Positions 57,550 to 64,000 of a stretch of DNA of 64,000 nucleotides are shown one piece after another (position 1 is the first letter of the stretch; each line of letters opens with the position of its first letter). The notes beneath the pieces were generated by a model that made no database searches, was not told the DNA's origin, and saw only the letters and a program-made list of their open reading frames with translations. Made by a program: the position numbers and the translations under genes. Source of the DNA: Photobacterium jeanii (lineage in GTDB: Bacteria > Pseudomonadota > Gammaproteobacteria > Enterobacterales > Vibrionaceae); assembly GCF_001650345.1 (NCBI RefSeq), contig NZ_LVHF01000029.1, positions 372,001 through 436,000 of the forward strand, given 5' to 3'.

Positions 57550-59317
57550 TGCGATCTCCTTGCTCTATTCGTTGTAATTGAAACTTGGCACGTAGGAAAT
57601 ATTTAGGATCGGCTTCTACCCGACGTAGCCATTTATCGGCAAGTTCATCACTCCCTAAGATCTCATTGGCATTCAGCGTTTCACGCACCATCATGGCCGA
57701 GCTCACTTGCTCTTCTGCCCCATCTGCCGTTTGCGGCTTATCGCCTAACTCAAACGATTCTTCAGGACCATCGGTAGTACCTGATTGACTTTCGCTGGTA
57801 CGATTTATTTCCTCCACAATACCTTGGATCACACCATAGTTATGTTGCGCCTGCTGGCGAATTTCTGCCGTTTGCGCATGCTGCGATAGCTGCAAAAACA
57901 TATCGCGCGCAGCCAAATACTCTCGTTGACGTGCGAGTGCGTTAGCGGCATTAAATAAACCCAGTTCGCGCCCCTGTTTTTGCAATATCTGCGCTTGCTG
58001 GGCAGTGCTTCCCCCTTCCGCCGCCACTGGTACTTTCCCGACTTGTAAAAACGCACTGTGAGCTAACTGGTATTCCGCACCGTAGTAATAAGCCACGCCC
58101 TTGCGTAATGGGTCGACAAAATGCTGAGCCGCTTTAAGGTACTCCTGCTGATTAAAGTAATACTGCCCTTGTTGATCTGGCGTTAGCCAAAGATCTAACC
58201 ACCACGCAGAAACTTTATCCCAAGCTGTGATTTCCTGCGCTTCAACCGTTTGAGTCGGTGCTGCTGTCGTGTGGACAGTTTGCGCGGATACTGGCGCTGA
58301 AAAAGGAAGTGAAAGCAATATCGACGCCGCTAAATAACTCGATACCAGACAGCAAGGAGCAAGACACCATTGCACTAACCACCCTTTGCGAAACCACAAC
58401 AGTAAGATGATGGTAATAGGGATTAACAAGTAATACCCCATGTCTTTCCACGGCATCGCCGATTCATTATTAAGCTGCATGTGACGCTCAACATAGCGAT
58501 TCAATGTTTGCACATCACTGCTATCGACCGATACGGTCACCAACTTACCATCAGCCTGATCCGCTAAGGTTTGCAGTGCCTTCAAATCAAACGGCTGATG
58601 ACTCACCACATCATTGTTCCCCATCGCCAACACCAGTAGCTGATGAGGACTTGTTGCAAAATAAGCGCTAAAAGTATCAATTGTGCTGGGATTCACGCCA
58701 TCGGTGATCAGCAATACCGAGCCCGCGACCTCGTCTTTCAAAAGGGTGGAAATCAGCGGTAAAGCTTGCTCCGCCGACTTACCCGCTTCCGGCATAAGAC
58801 TCGGCTCTATTGCCGCTAAAAAAGGCGTGAACACCGCGCTGTCTTGAGTAGGCGGCATCGCGGTATGGGCTGAGCCGCTATACACCACCAAGCCTGTTTT
58901 CCCGCCTTGGCGCAACGCTAATAAATCACGTACTTTTTGCTTAGCGCGCGTTAGACGGCTAGGCGCAACGTCCTTTTCCAGCATGGATTCACTGGCATCC
59001 ATCACCACCAGCATGGTGGCTTTATCTTCACCAAACGGTGAGGCTTCGCGCTGCCAACTTGGACCTGCACACACCACGATGGCTAACACCATCAACACAG
59101 TGAGTACCTTGAGTGGTAATTGCTTCTTCCAGCCTTTGTCACCAATAGTTAACGCGTCTCGAAGGTGCTTAGGTAACACCTGTTGCCAAGTTGATGCCTC
59201 GTCTAATTGCCAACGCCAGTACACCGTTGCAGCTAAAGGTAACAACGCCAGTAACCACCACGGGCGAATAAAATGAAATGAGGTTAGCAACTGCTGCCAA
59301 AACATAGGATCGGTCAT
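57542..59317 (-). CDS. batB: VWA/TPR membrane protein (BatB/BatC-like)
   Basis: A 591-residue protein. Two N-terminal membrane segments, then a von Willebrand A domain at about 85-290 with the metal site DASES (VVMDASESMLEKD) and threonine and aspartate in ITDGVNPS. Two membrane segments follow (about 305-350), then a C-terminal TPR-like part (about 385-500) corresponding to BatC. Fusion of BatB and BatC is common in gammaproteobacteria. Overlaps batA by 4 bases. Confidence 0.88.
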   Translation of the reverse strand: MTDPMFWQQLLTSFHFIRPWWLLALLPLAATVYWRWQLDEASTWQQVLPKHLRDALTIGDKGWKKQLPLKVLTVLMVLAIVVCAGPSWQREASPFGEDKATMLVVMDASESMLEKDVAPSRLTRAKQKVRDLLALRQGGKTGLVVYSGSAHTAMPPTQDSAVFTPFLAAIEPSLMPEAGKSAEQALPLISTLLKDEVAGSVLLITDGVNPSTIDTFSAYFATSPHQLLVLAMGNNDVVSHQPFDLKALQTLADQADGKLVTVSVDSSDVQTLNRYVERHMQLNNESAMPWKDMGYYLLIPITIILLLWFRKGWLVQWCLAPCCLVSSYLAASILLSLPFSAPVSAQTVHTTAAPTQTVEAQEITAWDKVSAWWLDLWLTPDQQGQYYFNQQEYLKAAQHFVDPLRKGVAYYYGAEYQLAHSAFLQVGKVPVAAEGGSTAQQAQILQKQGRELGLFNAANALARQREYLAARDMFLQLSQHAQTAEIRQQAQHNYGVIQGIVEEINRTSESQSGTTDGPEESFELGDKPQTADGAEEQVSSAMMVRETLNANEILGSDELADKWLRRVEADPKYFLRAKFQLQRIEQGDRNE

Positions 59318-60453
59318 ACTTGCCCCCCAACATTATTTACTGTTGATTGACGATGCTTAGCCGCTCTCTTTGCGACAACCACACGTTGCAACGTTAAGAG
59401 AAAAAACGTCAGTAAATAAATCACCGCCACCACCGCAATAAAATAATGATGAATACTTTGCTTAGGTCGGTAGGTTGTTGCTTTATAAAGCGAAGGTTCG
59501 AGCTCACCAATAGTGGCATAAGCTTGGGTTAACTCATCTTGATTTAGCGCTTCAAACGCTTGTCCACCGGAAAGAGCCGCTACACGTTTTATGGTGTTCA
59601 TATCCAATGCTTTTTCACCAACCGTTGCAGGATCTCCCATTGCCACCATGTGAATGCGCACACCTTTCGCACCAGCGACTTTCGCAGCTTCAATAGGCTC
59701 AACAAAACTGCCGGTATCATTACCATCGGTCAGAACAATCACCACTTTTTCTCGGCTAGCACTTTCTGCAACATCGCTACTTTTGGTTTGTCGCGAGTCT
59801 GTGCTTGAGTCATAACTTTGCTCAAAGACTTTAATCGCCAATCCGATGGCATCACCTAAATGAGTGCTTTGACCAGCCATCGCAACATCGGTTTGCGCCA
59901 ACAAATCTAACCATGCTTGTTGATCGGCCGTAAAAGGTGTTTGTAGAAATGCAGCGTCACCAAACAAAATCAAACCTAAGCGGTCGCCTTGTCGAGTTTG
60001 CGCGAACTCCGCCAACACTTGCTTAGCCGCCGTTAAACGAGCGATACGCTGGCCTTGTTCGATACCTAATTCAGGAGCGGCTTTGCTTGCCACAAAATCG
60101 GTTTCTGCCATCGAACCAGAGAGATCCACCACCACCATTACATCGCGCCCAAACTGTTCACGCACTTGCGGTTCACCTAGAATCATGGGTTTAGCGAGTG
60201 CCGTCACCACCATTAGCCAAGAAAAGATCAGAATAATTCGCTGCCACCAGCTAGGCGCTAACTGACTTGCCCCTTCTGAAGGTGTTTCTCCAAGCACTGT
60301 CATCAAGGTGTCGAAAAAAGGAATTTTGATGGCCGCTTTCTTGGTGCGATAGGCAGGTATCAGCCAATAAACCAACAAGGGCAGTGGCAATACCAAAAAA
60401 CAATAAGGATGGACAAACTCCAACGAGCCCGCCCACGAAAACAATGTGTTCAT
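59314..60453 (-). CDS. batA: VWA-domain membrane protein (BatA-like)
   Basis: A 379-residue protein with membrane segments at both ends (about 12-30 and 345-365) and a VWA domain between, with a complete metal site (VVVDLSGSMAETD, then VVIVLTDGNDTG). Partner of BatB. Overlaps DUF4381 by 4 bases (ATGA). Confidence 0.9.
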   Translation of the reverse strand: MNTLFSWAGSLEFVHPYCFLVLPLPLLVYWLIPAYRTKKAAIKIPFFDTLMTVLGETPSEGASQLAPSWWQRIILIFSWLMVVTALAKPMILGEPQVREQFGRDVMVVVDLSGSMAETDFVASKAAPELGIEQGQRIARLTAAKQVLAEFAQTRQGDRLGLILFGDAAFLQTPFTADQQAWLDLLAQTDVAMAGQSTHLGDAIGLAIKVFEQSYDSSTDSRQTKSSDVAESASREKVVIVLTDGNDTGSFVEPIEAAKVAGAKGVRIHMVAMGDPATVGEKALDMNTIKRVAALSGGQAFEALNQDELTQAYATIGELEPSLYKATTYRPKQSIHHYFIAVVAVIYLLTFFLLTLQRVVVAKRAAKHRQSTVNNVGGQV

Positions 60454-61052
60454 CGCTGCGCTCCTTGGCTAGGCTTATCCCTTAATCGAGCATTCCTAAA
60501 TCGAGTCAACAGCGAAACGGATGGCTTTGAGGACACACCTCTAATGGCATTTTCATCTTGATGTTCAACAAGCCAACTACGAGTGTGAGTTAGCAAGGTC
60601 ATCATCTCAGAGTCTGTGATAGCTGACTGTTGCGATAGCGTTGCTGCTAACCATTTGCGTCCCAATTCACTGTGATATTGAAACTGCGCCTGATGTGGCG
60701 CATCTTGAGGGAGCAAACTGTCGAGCTTTTGCAACAAAGCCTCACCGAACAATGCTGCGTTTTTAGGGTTTAGGTACACCAAAACGGCTTTTAAGATCAG
60801 CAGTAATAACTGAGCACTGTCATGAGGTGAAGATGACGGTATTTTCTGTAATGCTTGAATAGCTTCACGGCGATAGCGATTGTGCCACCAATGGTTTATT
60901 CGGCGATAACACCAAGCGAGTGCAGCGACCATGGCGAGTAATGCAAGTAATTGCCAACCATGCGTTTGCGGCCACCATGACACGGAATCAGGCACTGCCA
61001 CATCAATCATATCTCGTAAAATGTAAGTGCTAGGGGGCGTATGGATACTCAT
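60450..61052 (-). CDS. DUF4381 membrane protein
   Basis: A 200-residue protein with one membrane segment (about 33-50: GWQLLALLAMVAALAWCYRR) and a cytoplasmic helical part; the opening MIDVAVPDSVSWWPQTHGW is typical of the DUF4381 family found only in MoxR/VWA loci. It overlaps DUF58 by one base and batA by 4. No function is known; it is taken to be a structural part of the complex. Confidence 0.88.
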   Translation of the reverse strand: MSIHTPPSTYILRDMIDVAVPDSVSWWPQTHGWQLLALLAMVAALAWCYRRINHWWHNRYRREAIQALQKIPSSSPHDSAQLLLLILKAVLVYLNPKNAALFGEALLQKLDSLLPQDAPHQAQFQYHSELGRKWLAATLSQQSAITDSEMMTLLTHTRSWLVEHQDENAIRGVSSKPSVSLLTRFRNARLRDKPSQGAQR

Positions 61053-62050
61053 TAGCGACCTCCTACCGCACGTTTAAATTGTTCGATATGTTGACCTTGA
61101 GTATCTAGCTCAACCATAGGCAGTTGTTGCACCGCCATTAGCTGCAATAATTGCTGCTTTTTAAGAGCATGATGATGTGCCAACCCTTGCTGGGCTTTTT
61201 CAAACTGGTGCTTATTAGCAAGATTAAATTGATAGTGACCATCCCCCACCACCCAAGGCGTGAAAGTACCAGTATTTGGCTGTGGCAGTGATGTAGATGA
61301 TGTCGCAGTTCCCAGTGACGAGGTAGGCAAAAATGCTGTTTCTAAGGGATCGGAAATCAAAACACCTAACACATCATTATGCTTTTGCAGATGTTTAAGG
61401 TGGACCACATCATCTGCCGTTACCCCCGACCAATCACTCAGCATGATAATGGTGTGATTGCGGCATTTTAAACGTGCCAACAAACCAACCAAGGAGGAAA
61501 AGCTCACTTGCTCACTATCGCGACAAGTAACGTCCAGTTGCTGGTTAATTTGAGCGAGTTGGTTGAGCTGAAATAACACATTGGCTTGCGAACGCTTAGA
61601 CAGGCTGTACTCAATATTGGCGTGACCACTAACCACAAAACCAACCCGATCGCTGTCTTTTAGCACCCGCCACGCGGTTAACGCCGCAATCTCAGCGGCA
61701 ACCACAGATTTCATCACTTCAACCGATGAGAAAAACATGCTGCTACGCTGATCAACACAGATCAACACGCTCCGATCTTTCTCTTCGGTGTAACTCCGCA
61801 CATGTGGCTTGCCAGTGCGCATCGTTACTTTCCAGTCAAGGTTACGAATATCATCACCTTGCTGATAATGGCGCAATTCTTCAAAATTCAAACCACGCCC
61901 ACGAAACGAAGAGTGATGCCGCCCCGATAAGGCGCTGCCCGCTTTACGCTGCGGCAACAAACTAAACCCATCGACTTGGGCTTGGAGTGCCACTAAACGA
62001 GGATAATCACAATAAATGCGACTATCTAGCGGCTTGGTATGCTCAACCAT
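61052..62050 (-). CDS. DUF58 (VWA-like) protein
   Basis: A 332-residue cytoplasmic protein with the DUF58 core HHSSFRGRGLNFEELRHYQQGDDIRNLDWKVTMRTGKP (key parts GRGLNFEELR and RNLDWKVTMR) and a VWA-like part whose metal site is altered (CVDQRSSM for DxSxS). It lies 11 bases after moxR. DUF58 proteins are the usual companion of MoxR. Confidence 0.9.
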   Translation of the reverse strand: MVEHTKPLDSRIYCDYPRLVALQAQVDGFSLLPQRKAGSALSGRHHSSFRGRGLNFEELRHYQQGDDIRNLDWKVTMRTGKPHVRSYTEEKDRSVLICVDQRSSMFFSSVEVMKSVVAAEIAALTAWRVLKDSDRVGFVVSGHANIEYSLSKRSQANVLFQLNQLAQINQQLDVTCRDSEQVSFSSLVGLLARLKCRNHTIIMLSDWSGVTADDVVHLKHLQKHNDVLGVLISDPLETAFLPTSSLGTATSSTSLPQPNTGTFTPWVVGDGHYQFNLANKHQFEKAQQGLAHHHALKKQQLLQLMAVQQLPMVELDTQGQHIEQFKRAVGGR

Positions 62051-62061
62051 ATCGCCACCCT

Positions 62062-63081
62062 CTAACCAATCACAACATGATCAAGCAGCTCATTAATAAC
62101 ATCTTGACGAGAGATGCCGTCAGCAAGGGCGTCGTAACTTAGAATAAATCTGTGCCCCAACACATTCGCTGCGACCGCACGAATGTCATCAGGCTCAACA
62201 AACGTTTTACCTTTCAGCCACGCATTGGCACGTGCGCATTTATCGAGGGCAATGGAAGCTCGTGGACTGGCACCCACTTCAATCCAGCGGGCTAATCGAG
62301 AGTCGGGATAACGCTCAGGCTTACGCGTTGCCATGACCAAGCCAACGATATAGCGCTCAACCATTTCCGACACTTCCACTTTCGGCAAGTCACGACGCGC
62401 AGCAAGTATATGGTCGGGTTCGATGGTAACAGCACTTGGTTCATTAGAGTCATGTTGTTCGCTTTGAGCATCAATAGCAGACGAAGGTTCAGGCTCTACC
62501 ACTTCCTCACCACGAACAAGACGAATGATATCTAACTCAGCATCATCGTCAGGGTAGTCCACCGTGACTTTCATAATAAAGCGGTCCATTTGCGCTTCAG
62601 GTAATGGGTAGGTGCCTTCCTGCTCAATTGGGTTTTGAGTTGCCAACACCATAAAAAGCGCAGGCAATTGGTGCGTTTTATCACCCACAGTGATGGTATT
62701 TTCCGCCATCGCTTCAAGCAACGCCGCTTGAACCTTTGCGGGCGCACGGTTGATTTCATCGGCAAGCACTATGCTGTTGAAAATAGGACCCGGCTGAAAA
62801 TGCAGTTGCGGTTTGCCATCAAGATCTTGATACACCTCGGTGCCAGTCACATCTGAAGGCAACAAATCAGGCGTAAATTGAATACGACCAAAACTTGTAT
62901 TGAGCAAATTAGCTAACGATTTCACCGAACGGGTTTTTGCCGTTCCCGGTAAACCCTCTAACAGCACGTGACCATTCGTTAACAGCCCTATCACCAAAGC
63001 CCGAACCACATGACTCTGCCCGATTACACTGCGTTCCGTTTGCTCAATTAATGTATTAATGGCTTGCTGCGCGTGGTTCAT
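62062..63081 (-). CDS. moxR: MoxR-family AAA+ ATPase
   Basis: A 339-residue AAA+ protein with Walker A GLPGTAKTRS (about 41-50), Walker B IVLADEINRAPAKVQ and sensor 1 LATQNPIEQEGTYPLPEAQMDRF (family hallmark). A low-complexity insert at about 197-225 (SSAIDAQSEQHDSNEPS) is unusual. MoxR ATPases act as chaperones in assembly of envelope or enzyme complexes together with VWA proteins. First gene of the Bat operon; a candidate LysR operator lies 54 bases upstream. Confidence 0.93.
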   Translation of the reverse strand: MNHAQQAINTLIEQTERSVIGQSHVVRALVIGLLTNGHVLLEGLPGTAKTRSVKSLANLLNTSFGRIQFTPDLLPSDVTGTEVYQDLDGKPQLHFQPGPIFNSIVLADEINRAPAKVQAALLEAMAENTITVGDKTHQLPALFMVLATQNPIEQEGTYPLPEAQMDRFIMKVTVDYPDDDAELDIIRLVRGEEVVEPEPSSAIDAQSEQHDSNEPSAVTIEPDHILAARRDLPKVEVSEMVERYIVGLVMATRKPERYPDSRLARWIEVGASPRASIALDKCARANAWLKGKTFVEPDDIRAVAANVLGHRFILSYDALADGISRQDVINELLDHVVIG

Positions 63082-63134
63082 AACCTGCCCTCGTATTCAA
63101 TTTTCCACTGGGTACAACCTACCTTCAAACGCCA

Positions 63135-63147
63135 TAACTATTGGTTA
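63135..63147. promoter_or_regulatory. Candidate LysR operator upstream of moxR
   Basis: TAACTATTGGTTA (T-N11-A; 5-3-5 inverted repeat with one mismatch). With its flanks (CCATA...TTGGTTATA) it matches the complement of the site at 53017-53029 over about 20 bases. Confidence 0.5.
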
Positions 63148-63203
63148 TATACTTAATACAAACCCTCTCGCCTTATCGATGTCTTGCTGACAGACAATCA
63201 GCC

Positions 63204-64000
63204 TTACGGCCTGATCATCGCGTCGAGTTGCGCGACCACTTCAGGCGGTGCGACTTTTGCCAAACGTTGACGACATTGCGCAAACGTTAGTGCCACCGCG
63301 CCTTGCTGATAGTTTCGCGCTAACACCTCACACTCGGCATACAAATGCTGAGGGTTACCACCGACTTGATAAGCAGTGTTTAATGCTTTGCTGGCAGCGA
63401 CAACATCCCATTTTTCCAGCGCTAATCCATATACGTACCAATACTGCGGATTGCGCACCGCAAGTTCAGCAGCCTGTTTCAAATACTGCGTAGCTTGCTT
63501 CTCCTTCCCCATACGCAATAAAGTCAACCCCGCACTGTAAGGTAAGGCACTCGATTTCGGCTGTGCGTTAATTCCTGCTTTCAACGTTTCTAACGCCTTG
63601 GTATCGCTACCCTGAGCGCGATATACATCAGCAAGATTAGCGTAGCTATTTTCAAAATACGGCTCGATTTCAATGGCTTGCTGATAGGTTGCTATCGCTT
63701 GCTCTGTTTTGCCTAAATCACGATAAACATTGGCTAAATTGGTTCTGCCAAAGCCACGGTCAGCATTAAAGTTTTGAATTTCTATGTATTGATCTAACGG
63801 CGTTGCTATTGCTTTACGCTGCTGCTGCGTCATTTGTGGGTAACCACTCACTAAGGCCGCCGCCGCTTCGGCACGAATCGATAAAACCGGGTCATCAAGT
63901 AATGGTTCAAGAATTTGCCAACGGTCACTGAAGGCATACCCCGCAGAGCCCGCGATAGCGCCAAGCCTGATCAATTCACTGTCGTGCTTCACGGCTCTCG
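63204..64000 (-). CDS. HEAT/TPR protein, partial at right edge
   Basis: The last 265 codons of a protein whose start lies beyond position 64000; the frame is open to the edge. The visible part has HEAT-like repeats (HDSELIRLGAIAGSAGY, DDPVLSIRAEAAAALV) and then TPRs (TEQAIATYQQAIEIEPYFENSYANLA and following). It is paralogous to the protein at 50492-51607 over its whole length, including the C-terminal GGNPQHLYAECEVLARN region (SGAPEQLYAVCDIYVRT there). It precedes moxR on the same strand in reading direction with about 120 bases between, in which the moxR promoter should... lie upstream of moxR; it is thus a separate unit downstream only if transcribed from the right. Confidence 0.85.
   Translation of the reverse strand, partial: RAVKHDSELIRLGAIAGSAGYAFSDRWQILEPLLDDPVLSIRAEAAAALVSGYPQMTQQQRKAIATPLDQYIEIQNFNADRGFGRTNLANVYRDLGKTEQAIATYQQAIEIEPYFENSYANLADVYRAQGSDTKALETLKAGINAQPKSSALPYSAGLTLLRMGKEKQATQYLKQAAELAVRNPQYWYVYGLALEKWDVVAASKALNTAYQVGGNPQHLYAECEVLARNYQQGAVALTFAQCRQRLAKVAPPEVVAQLDAMIRP

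Overview
The window looks like chromosomal DNA of a marine gammaproteobacterium of the Vibrionaceae; Photobacterium or a related Vibrio is my best guess. That rests on overall protein similarity by eye, ToxR-type and FidL-like regulators, Fur-box style, VirK/YbjX, a sufABCDSE operon, a class Ib nrdHIEF operon and a GRM2-type choline microcompartment. No rRNA, tRNA, CRISPR array, transposase or prophage gene was seen.

Left end (1-9203, minus strand): most of a choline-utilisation microcompartment operon, read cmcA-cmcB-cmcC-cutF-cmcD-cutO-cutC-cutD-cmcE, with cmcE running off the left edge. Choline is cleaved to trimethylamine and acetaldehyde by the glycyl radical enzyme CutC, which CutD activates. 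CutF and CutO convert acetaldehyde to acetyl-CoA and ethanol inside the shell. Perfect hairpins lie on both sides of cutC. Upstream are a long gene-free leader, nine copies of a G-rich 7-bp repeat, and a ToxR-like transmembrane regulator with a small FidL/ToxS-like partner (10048-11357).

11.7-20.1 kb: a LysR regulator divergent from an exported choloylglycine-hydrolase-family enzyme, a dicarboxylate/amino-acid symporter, a flippase-like protein, a lipoate-ligase-like protein, and two thiol peroxidases. One peroxidase is canonical; the other is exported and has a single cysteine. 20.1-29.2 kb: a Fur-controlled heterodimeric ABC exporter preceded by a possible 46-aa protein, an acetyltransferase, a LysR divergent from a YdhR/membrane-protein pair, and a secreted lipase with its foldase.

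29.5-39.2 kb: sufABCDSE diverges from nrdHIEF. The shared control region has two Fur boxes and two NrdR-like boxes spaced 31 bp apart, which fits an iron-limitation and oxidative-stress module. 39.7-50.3 kb: MarR, LysE/RhtB, VirK/YbjX, FetAB, an HD hydrolase, an S66 peptidase, a Cof-type HAD phosphatase, and a DUF3857/transglutaminase protein paired with a membrane protein.

50.5-64 kb (right end): an envelope cluster of MoxR, DUF58, DUF4381, BatA, BatB/TPR and BatD, with a LysR regulator, an exported HAD phosphatase, a SUMF1-fold lipoprotein lacking the catalytic cysteines, an anaerobic sulfatase-maturing radical SAM enzyme, and two paralogous HEAT/TPR proteins at its ends. A 13-bp T-N11-A palindrome recurs in the three main promoter regions. 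I regard this as the best candidate for an undescribed system, probably for handling exported sulfatases. Starts were moved to the codon with the best ribosome-binding site where the longest reading frame was implausible; each entry says so.
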